The notes: a model not told the origin generated them from the letters alone. A stretch of DNA of 7,878 bases from Leucobacter sp. (GCA_031178565.1 JAPSIU010000120.1:1-7878); one strand, 5' to 3'; shown: positions 1 to 6,031, counted from the first letter of the stretch. Program-made: numbers and translations.

Positions 1-493
1 GAAGCGCATGGTCGCGGATCTCGACGAGCTGCTGCGCGTCCTTCTGCCCGAAGTACGCGGCATCGGGAAGCGCGGCGATGAGCAGCTTCGCGACGACGGT
101 CGCCACCCCGTCGAAGTGCGCGCTCCCCCGGCAGGCTCCCTCCAGCGTCTCCGTGATCGTTCCCGAGACGCTCACCGTCGTGGCATAACCCTCGGGGTAC
201 ATCTCGTCCGCCTCGGGGGCGAAGATCAGGCCCGCTCCCGCGCTCGCGGCGAGCCGGGCGTCCCCCTCCTCCTGCCGGGGGTAGGCGGCGAGGTCGGTCG
301 CCTCCGTGAACTGCGTGGGGTTCACGAAGATCGAGACGACCACCAGGTCGTGATCCGAGCGGGCCGCGCGCACGAGCGACAAGTGCCCCTCGTGCAGGGC
401 GCCCATGGTCGGCACCATGCCGACGGTCGCCCCGCTCGCCCGGGCCGCGCCGATGGCGTCCCGCAGCTCTCGGACGGTGCGCACGATCCTCAC
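1..493 (-). CDS. panC: Pantoate--beta-alanine ligase (pantothenate synthetase), N-terminal part; cut by left window edge
   Basis: PanC condenses pantoate with beta-alanine using ATP (via pantoyl adenylate) to make pantothenate, the precursor of coenzyme A, in the cytoplasm. The 164 codons visible are about 60% of the usual ~280-residue enzyme. Family motifs are in order: PTMGALHEGH at residues 28-37 (the nucleotidyltransferase HIGH-type motif), FVNPTQF at 56-62, YPR at 71-73, HFDGVATVV at 126-134 and FGQKDAQQ at 148-155. The start chosen is GTG at 491-493, which overlaps the TGA stop of the upstream DUF2520 gene as GTGA. A GGAG lies about 9 nt before it, so translation is probably coupled. 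It is the last visible gene of the five-gene minus-strand operon. The identification is secure; the 3' end lies outside the window, so completeness cannot be judged. Confidence 0.97.
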   Translation of the reverse strand, partial: MRIVRTVRELRDAIGAARASGATVGMVPTMGALHEGHLSLVRAARSDHDLVVVSIFVNPTQFTEATDLAAYPRQEEGDARLAASAGAGLIFAPEADEMYPEGYATTVSVSGTITETLEGACRGSAHFDGVATVVAKLLIAALPDAAYFGQKDAQQLVEIRDHAL

Positions 494-1257
494 GGTCGCC
501 CGCTCCCGTCATCCTGTGCTGAGCCCGCGAGCTCGCGCGTGGCTGTCACCAGAGCGTCGAACAGGTGCAGATCCCGAGGGGATCGTTCGGCGACCGCCGC
601 TCGCTGGCGTTCGACCGTGCGCTCGTCCCCGCGCGCGATCGGCCCCGTGAGGGCGGATTCGGCGCCGAGCTCCGCCCAGTTCCGCAGCGCCGCGCGCGCG
701 AGCGGCACGAGGGCGCCTCGCGGCACACCGGCAGTCCTGGCGAGGCGCTCGGCGAAGCCCTCCAGCGCGACGAGGAAGTTGGATGCGACCGAGGCCGCCG
801 CATGATAGGCGGCCCGATCGGCGTCAGCGACCCGGAACGTCTCCATGCCGAGGAGCGAGGCGAGATCCCGGGCGACCGCGAGGGCCCGCTCGCTCGAACC
901 GTCGACGGCTGCGTGGGCACCCGCGAACGAGGTCCCCGGGCCCGTCACCGAGAGCAGGGGGTGCACGCTGAAGGCCTCGTGCGGGGCCAGAGGCTCGAGC
1001 GTCGTGCTGCCAGAGAGGTGGCCGACGATGCGTCCCGGAGCGATGCCCGCCGCGGCGGCTTCGATCTCGGAGTCCGGCACCGCGAGCAGCACCACGTCGG
1101 CCTCGGCGCAGTCGGCGCCGCGGCCGGCCTGCGGGAGCAGCACGATGTCCGCAGCGGGCGGCACGGCACTCGCGGGGCTCAGACCGGTGCCGGGCGGGCG
1201 CAGAGCACTCGCGAGCGCGGAGCCCATGCGGCCCTGGCCGACGATCTGGATCCGCAT
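490..1257 (-). CDS. Rossmann-like and DUF2520 domain protein, possible ketopantoate reductase (PanG-like)
   Basis: This 255-residue protein has an N-terminal NAD(P)-binding Rossmann fold with the dinucleotide signature GQGRMGSAL at residues 7-15, followed by a beta strand ADVVLLAVPDSEI at 53-65. Next come HLSGSTTLEPL at 80-90 and FSVHPLLS at 96-103. The C-terminal helical DUF2520 half carries YHAAASVASNFLVAL at 151-165 and the typical LTGPIARGDERTV at 203-215. The layout resembles ketopantoate reductase and other 6-phosphogluconate-dehydrogenase-like enzymes. Family knowledge: DUF2520 genes sit beside panC in many actinobacteria, including Mycobacterium, and I recall this family being linked to PanG, an alternative ketopantoate reductase described in Francisella. 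The role as pantoate supplier is therefore a context-based inference, not proven. The ATG at 1255-1257 lies 7 bp after the murB stop, and the stop overlaps the panC start by 4 bp. Confidence 0.9.
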   Translation of the reverse strand: MRIQIVGQGRMGSALASALRPPGTGLSPASAVPPAADIVLLPQAGRGADCAEADVVLLAVPDSEIEAAAAGIAPGRIVGHLSGSTTLEPLAPHEAFSVHPLLSVTGPGTSFAGAHAAVDGSSERALAVARDLASLLGMETFRVADADRAAYHAAASVASNFLVALEGFAERLARTAGVPRGALVPLARAALRNWAELGAESALTGPIARGDERTVERQRAAVAERSPRDLHLFDALVTATRELAGSAQDDGSGRP

Positions 1258-1264
1258 GACGCCG

Positions 1265-2458
1265 CTACAGTTCCAGTCCGTAGAGATTCGGCTCGGGCGC
1301 CAGGATCACACCGAACTCCTGCTGCACCCGCTGCACGACGAAACGAGCGAGCTCCGCGACATCCGCGGCGGTCGCGGCGCCGCGGTTCGTGATCGCGAGC
1401 GTGTGCTTCGACGAGATCGCCGCCCCCGATCCCGGCAGCCTGAACCCCTTGCGGATCCCGGTGTTCTCGATGAGCCAGGCCGCCGAGAGCTTCACCATCC
1501 GCTCGGGAACGGCCCCCGGGAGGCGCAACGGCATCCCGGCCGCGAGCTCCTCGAAGGTCGTGACGGCGGGGGCCGGATCCTCGCCCCGCAGTGGGAAGCG
1601 AGGCGCGTTCTCCGGCAGCTCGCGCGCGAAGCGCTCGGTGACGATGGGGTTCGTGAAGAACGATCCCGCGCTCCAGGAATCGTGGTCCTCGGCGTCGAGC
1701 ACCATCCCCTTGGACGAGCGCAGCCGCAGCACCGAATTGCGCAGCTCCCGGATCGGGACCCGCTCCCCGATCGTGACTCCGAGGGCGTCCGCGAGCTGGC
1801 CGTACAGCACGGGGGCCGACAGTGCCCGGGCCTCGGCGTGAGCGCCGCGATCCGGATCTTCGGAGGTCTCCGCGAGCATCAGGTCGATGGAGAGCACGAC
1901 ACCCTCGAGTCCGCGCTTGATCGCGGAGTCCCGGTAGCCGAGCTCGAGCTCCTCCGCGGGGATGCGCCGCACCTCGCGCCGTTCCCGGTCGAGGAACTCG
2001 ATCGAGTGCAGCACGTCGGAGAGCTCCTGCCCGTACGCCCCGATGTTCTGCACGGGGGCCGCTCCCGCGAGGCCCGGGATCCCGGAGAGCGCCTCGATCC
2101 CGGACCAGCCGCGATCGACGCACGCCGCGACGAGGTGGTCCCAGTCGTGGCCCGCCTGCACCCGCAGGCGGACGCGGCCCGCGTGCTCCTCGCCGTCGTC
2201 GATGCGCGCCGCGCCGGTGTTGCGCGCGATCAGCACCGTGCCCGGGAATCCCTCATCGGAGACGACCGTGTTCGAACCGCCGCCGAGCAGCAGCCAGGGC
2301 TCCCCCTCGTCCCAGAGCTCGCTCGCGTGCCGCGCGAGATCCTCGGCGCCGTGCGCGACCAGGATCCGGCCGGCCGGCCCGCCCACGCGCATCGTCGTGA
2401 GCTTCGCCAGCGGGGTGCCGTCGCCCAGGGGCTCCGGGACGATGTCCGGGAAGTTCAC
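1265..2458 (-). CDS. murB: UDP-N-acetylenolpyruvoylglucosamine reductase MurB
   Basis: MurB reduces UDP-GlcNAc-enolpyruvate to UDP-MurNAc with NADPH and bound FAD, the second committed step of peptidoglycan precursor synthesis in the cytoplasm. The 397-residue product fits actinobacterial MurB proteins, which are longer than many others. Visible FAD-binding motifs are TTMRVGGPA at residues 21-29, LLGGGSNTVVSDEGF at 57-71 and EALSGIPGLAGAAPVQNIGAYG at 122-143. YRDS at 175-178 holds the conserved active-site Arg (176). SAGSFFTNP at 263-271 contains the serine (266) that matches the catalytic proton donor of E. coli MurB, Ser229. APEPNLYG near the C-terminus supplies the conserved Glu (389). The start is GTG at 2456-2458, overlapping the preceding TGA as GTGA. 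No clear Shine-Dalgarno precedes it, so coupling to the upstream dehydratase gene is likely. Confidence 0.97.
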   Translation of the reverse strand: MNFPDIVPEPLGDGTPLAKLTTMRVGGPAGRILVAHGAEDLARHASELWDEGEPWLLLGGGSNTVVSDEGFPGTVLIARNTGAARIDDGEEHAGRVRLRVQAGHDWDHLVAACVDRGWSGIEALSGIPGLAGAAPVQNIGAYGQELSDVLHSIEFLDRERREVRRIPAEELELGYRDSAIKRGLEGVVLSIDLMLAETSEDPDRGAHAEARALSAPVLYGQLADALGVTIGERVPIRELRNSVLRLRSSKGMVLDAEDHDSWSAGSFFTNPIVTERFARELPENAPRFPLRGEDPAPAVTTFEELAAGMPLRLPGAVPERMVKLSAAWLIENTGIRKGFRLPGSGAAISSKHTLAITNRGAATAADVAELARFVVQRVQQEFGVILAPEPNLYGLEL

Positions 2459-2904
2459 GCGAACGCCGCCAGCAGCTGGGCCTTGCCCAGCACGGTCGAG
2501 CCGTCGAAGACGACCTTGAGGTCGATGCGGACGGTGCGGGCCTCACTATCGATCGCTCCGACCGTCGCGGTGACCGTGACCGCCGCGCCCTCGGTCGCGT
2601 CGACCGGCACGGGACGGGTGAAGCGGGACTGGTAGTCCTTGACCCAGGCCGAGCCGCCCGCGGACCCCGCCGCAGCGCCGGCGAGCCAGTCGGTCACGAC
2701 CGATCCCGCGGCGCCCATCGTCAGCATGCCGTGGGCGAGCACACCCGGAAGGCCGACAGAGGCCGCGACATCGTCGCGGTAGTGGATCGGGTTGAAGTCG
2801 CCCGAGGCTCCCGCGTAGCGCACGAGGCGATCCCGGGTGAACCGCAGGTCACGCTCGGCGACGATCTCGCCGACGGTCAGGTTCTCGAACACGGGGGCGG
2901 TCAT
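2455..2904 (-). CDS. MaoC-type hotdog dehydratase, HadB-like catalytic subunit
   Basis: This 149-residue single-hotdog protein belongs to the MaoC/R-hydratase family. It carries the hydratase signature ASGDFNPIHYRDDVAASVGL at residues 32-51, followed by GVLAHGMLTMG at 54-64. Asp36 and His41 stand at the same positions as the catalytic pair of Mycobacterium HadB, which dehydrates beta-hydroxyacyl-ACP in type II fatty acid elongation. The upstream gene encodes a partner lacking this pair, so a HadAB-like heterodimer is the natural reading. In an organism without mycolic acids the likely job is the ordinary (3R)-hydroxyacyl-ACP dehydratase step of FAS II, in place of FabZ (inference). The ATG at 2902-2904 overlaps the TGA of the upstream gene as ATGA and has a strong ribosome binding site. 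The stop overlaps the murB start. The exact substrate (ACP or CoA thioester, chain length) cannot be read from sequence. Confidence 0.9.
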   Translation of the reverse strand: MTAPVFENLTVGEIVAERDLRFTRDRLVRYAGASGDFNPIHYRDDVAASVGLPGVLAHGMLTMGAAGSVVTDWLAGAAAGSAGGSAWVKDYQSRFTRPVPVDATEGAAVTVTATVGAIDSEARTVRIDLKVVFDGSTVLGKAQLLAAFA

Positions 2905-3374
2905 GCCTGCTCCTCCTCTACGGCTTCCGCGGCGGCCGGGGCTCGCACGACGAGCGTCGAGATCGCGGTCACCACGTGCTCGCCGCCGGCGTCGACGATG
3001 TCGCTCGAGGCGGTGACCATCGAGTTGCCGCCGAGCTGCTTCACGGCCGAGATGGTGAGCGTCGCGGTGAGTTCGTCGCCCGCGACGATGGGACGGGTGT
3101 AGCTGAATCGCTGATCCCCGTGGACGACGCGAGAGAAGTCGACGCCCGCCTCGTCGTCCGCGAGCAGCTGCGCGAGCGTGGATTCCTGCACCACGACCGC
3201 GAAGGTGGGCGGTGCGACGACGTCGGAGTACCCCGCGGCCCGGGCCGCTTCGGGATCGAGGTGGAGGGGCGAGGCGCTCATCACGGCGCGGGCGAACTCG
3301 CGAACCTTCTCGCGCCCGACGAGGTACGGGGCGGTCGGCGGGTAGACGCGGCCTTGAATCTCTGGATTTACCAC
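2901..3374 (-). CDS. FAS1-like dehydratase domain protein, HadA-like (UPF0336) subunit
   Basis: This 157-residue protein resembles the UPF0336/HadA group of hotdog proteins. YPPTAPYLVGREKVREFARA at residues 11-30 is the characteristic N-terminal stretch, SPLHLDPEAARAAGYSDVVAPPTFAVV follows at 35-61, and RFSYTRPIVAGDEL at 89-102. Where catalytic MaoC proteins have a D-x4-H motif, this one has ASPLHLD, so the catalytic Asp is absent and it is probably the acyl-chain-binding, non-catalytic half of a heterodimer with the next gene product (known for mycobacterial HadAB, inferred here). The C-terminal ~15 residues are an acidic Ala/Glu-rich tail. The start is GTG at 3372-3374. There is no Shine-Dalgarno, but a -10 box ends 6 nt upstream, so translation is probably leaderless. 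It is the first gene of the murB-panC operon. Confidence 0.88.
   Translation of the reverse strand: MVNPEIQGRVYPPTAPYLVGREKVREFARAVMSASPLHLDPEAARAAGYSDVVAPPTFAVVVQESTLAQLLADDEAGVDFSRVVHGDQRFSYTRPIVAGDELTATLTISAVKQLGGNSMVTASSDIVDAGGEHVVTAISTLVVRAPAAAEAVEEEQA
2910..2917 (-). promoter_or_regulatory. Strong Shine-Dalgarno for the HadB-like gene
   Basis: AGGAGGAG on the minus strand ends 5 nt before the ATG at 2904 and lies inside the last codons of the HadA-like gene, where it helps encode a Glu run (EEEQ). It is the strongest ribosome binding site in the operon and may help boost the catalytic subunit relative to its partner. Confidence 0.8.
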
Positions 3375-3380
3375 GCCGTC

Positions 3381-3386
3381 AGTCTA
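3381..3386 (-). promoter_or_regulatory. -10 element of a leaderless promoter for the hadAB-murB-panC operon
   Basis: The minus strand reads TAGACT, then 6 nt (GACGGC), then the GTG start of the HadA-like gene. A TAnnnT box 6-7 nt before the start codon is the standard arrangement for leaderless actinobacterial mRNAs, with transcription beginning at the start codon itself. No convincing -35 hexamer is visible. The box lies in the loop of a 6-bp inverted repeat (CCGTCA at 3376-3381, TGACGG at 3393-3398), which could be an operator or chance. Confidence 0.65.
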
Positions 3387-3424
3387 CAGCGGTGACGGTC
3401 TCGCGCGGCGGCACGGGCTCCCGG

Positions 3425-4012
3425 CTAGCGCTTGCCTCCGAGCAGGCCGCCGAGCAGATCGCCCAGATCGCCTCCCGAGGAGCCGCCGGACGCCCCGGAG
3501 CCGCCGGACGAGCCCGATCCACCGCCCAGCAGGCCGCCGAGCAGATCGCCCAGCACTCCGCCTATGCCTCCTCCGGAGCCCGACTGACCGGCCGTCGTGG
3601 ATCCCTGTCCCAGCCGGCCCGCGAGGAACTGCATCACCAGAGGCGCGAGCAGCGGGAGCAGCTGCGGGATGAGGTTCGCGATCGTGGAGTCGCCGGAGCG
3701 CGCTCCGAGCGCCTGCGCGACGTCGTCCTTCTTGTCGCCGAGCACGTGCTTCACGATCTTCTTGCCGTCCTCCGCGTCGACCGCGTTCAAGTCGAGCTTC
3801 GCCGACCGCGGCCGGTGCTGCTGCACGGCGCGCTCGAGACTGCTCGCGCCCTCGCTGTCACTCGCGTTCACCGCCATGCCCCCGACGAGGCCCGGCAGCG
3901 CCTGCTGCACCGCCGCGTCGATGGTCGTCTCGTCCACGCCGAACCTCGCGGCGAGCTCTCCCGTCGGGATCTGCTGCAGGAGGTCGTCGAGATCCCGGTT
4001 GTTCTGTGCCAT
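3425..4012 (-). CDS. DUF937 domain protein with Gly/Leu-rich C-terminal repeats
   Basis: This 195-residue protein matches the DUF937 (YidB-like) type, whose function is unknown. Residues 1-65 form the helical part with QQIPTGELAARFGVDETTID (14-33) and QQALPGLVGGMAVNA (36-50), which are typical of the family. LDLNAVDAEDGKKIVKHVLG follows at 73-92. A hydrophobic segment at about 111-131 (IANLIPQLLPLLAPLVMQFL) could be a membrane-associated or buried helix. The tail from ~135 is Gly/Ser-rich and holds two copies of LGDLLGGLLGG at 154-164 and 183-193, the second almost at the C-terminus. No signal peptide is seen. The ATG at 4010-4012 has GGAG 7 nt upstream. It is probably transcribed alone from the divergent region shared with accA3; the next gene downstream (HadA-like) begins 50 bp after its stop and has its own promoter. 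Confidence 0.85.
   Translation of the reverse strand: MAQNNRDLDDLLQQIPTGELAARFGVDETTIDAAVQQALPGLVGGMAVNASDSEGASSLERAVQQHRPRSAKLDLNAVDAEDGKKIVKHVLGDKKDDVAQALGARSGDSTIANLIPQLLPLLAPLVMQFLAGRLGQGSTTAGQSGSGGGIGGVLGDLLGGLLGGGSGSSGGSGASGGSSGGDLGDLLGGLLGGKR
3441..3466 (-). repeat. 26-bp direct repeat, copy B (within DUF937 gene)
   Basis: This copy is identical base for base to 3528-3553 and lies in the same reading frame, 87 bp (29 codons) away. It encodes LGDLLGGLL near the C-terminus. Identity stops at both ends although flanking codons still encode the same amino acids, so the DNA identity is limited to the 26 bp. Confidence 0.95.
3528..3553 (-). repeat. 26-bp direct repeat, copy A (within DUF937 gene)
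   Basis: This is the upstream copy, in gene direction, of the exact repeat at 3441-3466. It encodes the first LGDLLGGLL. The Gly/Ser-rich linker between the copies is a likely site for slippage or recombination. Confidence 0.95.
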
Positions 4013-4019
4013 GCGAAAG

Positions 4020-4023
4020 CTCC
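4020..4023 (-). promoter_or_regulatory. Shine-Dalgarno of the DUF937 gene
   Basis: The minus strand reads GGAG, then 7 nt (CTTTCGC), then ATG at 4012. This supports the chosen start and shows that this gene, unlike its leaderless neighbours, uses a leadered transcript. Confidence 0.7.
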
Positions 4024-4088
4024 GTCTCCGTCGTCTGCGGTCCGGGGCCTCACCGCCCCCGGCGCGGCGCCGATGCCGCGTTGCGTTC

Positions 4089-4094
4089 AGCGTA
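4089..4094 (-). promoter_or_regulatory. Possible -10 element for the DUF937 gene
   Basis: The minus strand reads GGATACGCTG, with TACGCT matching the TAnnnT -10 pattern. It would give a leader of about 70 nt before the ATG at 4012, which contains the Shine-Dalgarno. No clear -35 box is seen, so this is a weak call. Confidence 0.35.
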
Positions 4095-4196
4095 TCCGAT
4101 CAGGCGCCGACGGCACCCGCACGGCGCTGTTTGCATCGGCAACGATCATCGGAAAGGTTTGTACCGTATATCCAAGGCTCGCACCCGTCCCTCGAA

Positions 4197-4202
4197 TAGG
4201 CT
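4197..4202 (+). promoter_or_regulatory. -10 element of a leaderless promoter for accA3
   Basis: TAGGCT is followed by 7 nt (GGAACCC) and the ATG at 4210. The spacing fits a transcript that begins at the start codon, and no Shine-Dalgarno is present. A -35 box is not obvious. An AT-richer patch at about 4158-4172 (TTTGTACCGTATATC) could bind a regulator or hold a second promoter. Confidence 0.65.
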
Positions 4203-4209
4203 GGAACCC

Positions 4210-5976
4210 ATGTCGCGCATTCGTAAAGTGCTCATCGCCAACCGCGGTGAGATCGCCGTCCGCATCATCCGAGCAGCAGCGGACAGCGGCATCGCCTCCG
4301 TCGCCGTCTACGCCGACCAGGATCGGGACGCGATGCACGCCCAGCTGGCGGATGAGGCGTACGCGCTGAACGGCAGCACGAGCGCCGAGACCTATCTCGT
4401 GATCGAGAAGATCCTCGGCATCGCCCGCCGCTCCGGCGCGGACGCGGTGCACCCCGGCTACGGCTTCCTCGCGGAGAACGCGGAGTTCGCACGCGCCGTG
4501 ATCGCAGCGGGACTCACCTGGATCGGACCGGGCCCGGAGGCCATCGAGCAGCTCGGCGACAAGGTATCGGCTCGACACGTGGCGGAGCGGGTCGGCGCGC
4601 CGCTCGCGGCCGGCACGAGCGATCCTGTGTCGGGCGCCGAGGAGGTGCTCGCCTTCGCCGACGAGGTCGGGCTGCCCATCGCCATCAAGGCGGCGTTCGG
4701 CGGCGGCGGCAGAGGCCTGAAGGTCGCCTACGAGCGGGACGAGGTCGCGGAGCTCTTCGAGTCCGCGACGCGCGAGGCCGTCGCGGCGTTCGGCCGCGGC
4801 GAGTGCTTCGTCGAGAAGTACCTCGAGAAGCCGCGCCACGTCGAGACCCAGTGCCTCGCCGACAGCCACCGCAACGTCGTCGTCGTCTCGACCCGCGACT
4901 GCTCGCTGCAGCGCCGCCACCAGAAGCTGGTCGAGGAGGCGCCCGCGCCGTTCCTCACCGAGGAGCAGAACGCCGAGCTCTACCGAGCGTCGAAGGCGAT
5001 CCTCAAGGAGGTCGGCTACGTCGGCGCCGGCACCTGCGAGTTCCTCGTCGCGCGCGACGGCACCGTCTCCTTCCTCGAGGTGAACACCCGTCTGCAGGTG
5101 GAGCACCCGGTCTCCGAGGAGGTCACGGGCATCGATCTGGTCCGCGAGCAGTTCCGGATCGCCGAGGGCGGCGTCATCGACTACTCGGACCCCGTCTCGC
5201 ACGGGCACTCCTTCGAGTTCCGGCTGAACGGAGAGGATCCGGGCAACGGCTTCCTCCCCGCGCCCGGGCCCGTCACGCTCTTCAAGGCCGCGTCCGGTCC
5301 CGGCGTGCGCGTCGACACCGGCGTGGCCTCGGGCGACGTCGTCTCCGGCGCGTTCGACTCGATGCTCGGCAAGCTGATCGTCACCGGGGCGACGCGCGAG
5401 GAGGCGCTCGAGCGCGCCCGCCGCGCACTCGACGAGTTCGAGGTGCAGGGCCTGCCGACCGTGCTGCCGTTCCACCGCAAGATCGTGCGGGATCCCGCCT
5501 TCACCGCTCCGGACGGGAAGTTCGGCGTCTACACGCTCTGGATCGAGAACGAGTTCTCGAACGATATCGAGCCGTGGGAGGGTGAGGTCGCCCCGATCCC
5601 ATCGGATCCGAAGCGCCAGACCGTCGTCGTCGAAGTCGCAGGTCGGCGCGTCGAGGTCACGATGCCCGCGACGCTGCTGCCGCTCGTCGATCAGGAGGTC
5701 ACCCGCGGTCCTGCGCCGAAGCGCGCGAAGGGTGCGGGGGTCGCGACGGCGACGGGCGACTCGGTCGCGGCGCCGATGCAGGCCACCGTCGTGAAGATCG
5801 CGGTGGAAGAGGGGCAGCCCGTGACCGCGGGCGACCTCGTGGTCGTGCTCGAGGCGATGAAGATGGAGCAGTCGATCTACGCGCACCGGGACGGCGTGGT
5901 CAGCGGGATCGACGCGCCGCTCGGCCAGACGGTGCCGAGCGGCCACGCCCTGCTCGCGATCGTCGACCCGGAGTAG
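4210..5976 (+). CDS. accA3: Acetyl-/propionyl-CoA carboxylase alpha subunit (biotin carboxylase + biotin carrier protein)
   Basis: This 588-residue protein carboxylates its own biotin with ATP and bicarbonate; a separate carboxyltransferase beta subunit (not in the window) then makes malonyl- or methylmalonyl-CoA for lipid synthesis. The biotin carboxylase domain opens with KVLIANRGEIAVRIIRAA (6-23). It continues with HPGYGFLAEN (81-90), Lys118 and Lys160, the ATP-grasp glycine loop GGGGRG (164-169), and RRHQKLVEEAP (235-245). The catalytic stretch FLEVNTRLQVEHPVSE is at 288-303 (Glu290, Asn292, Arg294 by analogy with E. coli AccC). After a variable linker with a basic stretch (PKRAKG, 503-508), the C-terminal biotinyl domain has VLEAMKMEQ, with biotin attached at Lys551. 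The length fits mycobacterial AccA3. The ATG at 4210 was chosen because homology starts there and a -10 box sits 7 nt upstream; the frame stays open a further 68 codons upstream. Acyl-CoA specificity depends on the partner subunit and cannot be told from this gene. Confidence 0.95.
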   Translation: MSRIRKVLIANRGEIAVRIIRAAADSGIASVAVYADQDRDAMHAQLADEAYALNGSTSAETYLVIEKILGIARRSGADAVHPGYGFLAENAEFARAVIAAGLTWIGPGPEAIEQLGDKVSARHVAERVGAPLAAGTSDPVSGAEEVLAFADEVGLPIAIKAAFGGGGRGLKVAYERDEVAELFESATREAVAAFGRGECFVEKYLEKPRHVETQCLADSHRNVVVVSTRDCSLQRRHQKLVEEAPAPFLTEEQNAELYRASKAILKEVGYVGAGTCEFLVARDGTVSFLEVNTRLQVEHPVSEEVTGIDLVREQFRIAEGGVIDYSDPVSHGHSFEFRLNGEDPGNGFLPAPGPVTLFKAASGPGVRVDTGVASGDVVSGAFDSMLGKLIVTGATREEALERARRALDEFEVQGLPTVLPFHRKIVRDPAFTAPDGKFGVYTLWIENEFSNDIEPWEGEVAPIPSDPKRQTVVVEVAGRRVEVTMPATLLPLVDQEVTRGPAPKRAKGAGVATATGDSVAAPMQATVVKIAVEEGQPVTAGDLVVVLEAMKMEQSIYAHRDGVVSGIDAPLGQTVPSGHALLAIVDPE

Positions 5977-5980
5977 GACA

Positions 5981-5992
5981 CCCGCAAACGGG
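5981..5992 (+). terminator. Short hairpin after accA3, weak terminator candidate
   Basis: CCCG-CAAA-CGGG starts 4 nt after the accA3 stop. The stem is only 4 bp with no T tract, so it may act only together with the larger palindrome at 6012-6027. Confidence 0.3.
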
Positions 5993-6011
5993 CCCCTCCT
6001 CAGTCGTCCTC

Positions 6012-6027
6012 GCCGGGTCGACCCGGC
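6012..6027. terminator. Perfect 16-bp palindrome between convergent accA3 and eis-like gene, likely bidirectional terminator
   Basis: GCCGGGTCGACCCGGC is fully self-complementary and can fold in RNA from either strand as a 6-bp G/C stem with a UCGA loop. It begins 4 nt beyond the stop of the eis-like gene (minus) and 35 nt beyond the accA3 stop (plus). That is the expected place for a shared terminator in a 55-bp convergent gap. There is no U tract, which is common in high-GC actinobacteria. It also contains a SalI-type GTCGAC core, which has no evident biological meaning here. Confidence 0.55.
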
Positions 6028-6031
6028 CGGT

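Noticed and set aside
1..805. Plus-strand open frame opposite panC and the DUF2520 gene
   Set aside because: It is the antisense shadow of panC, whose motifs are unmistakable on the minus strand.
845..2635. Plus-strand open frame of 596 codons opposite murB and the DUF2520 gene
   Set aside because: It is antisense to two confidently identified genes, has a low-complexity Arg/Ala/Gly/Pro composition and shows no family motif. Such frames arise from strongly G/C-ending codons on the other strand.
4006..4209. 68-codon N-terminal extension of accA3
   Set aside because: Family homology begins at the ATG at 4210, a -10 box sits 7 nt before it, and the extension reads through the promoter region with Arg/Pro-rich sequence.
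3212..4369. Plus-strand open frame of 385 codons across the HadA-like and DUF937 genes
   Set aside because: It is antisense to two supported genes and runs through the divergent promoter region into accA3 in the wrong frame; its AEQIAQ-type repeats are only the mirror of the DUF937 Gly/Leu repeat.
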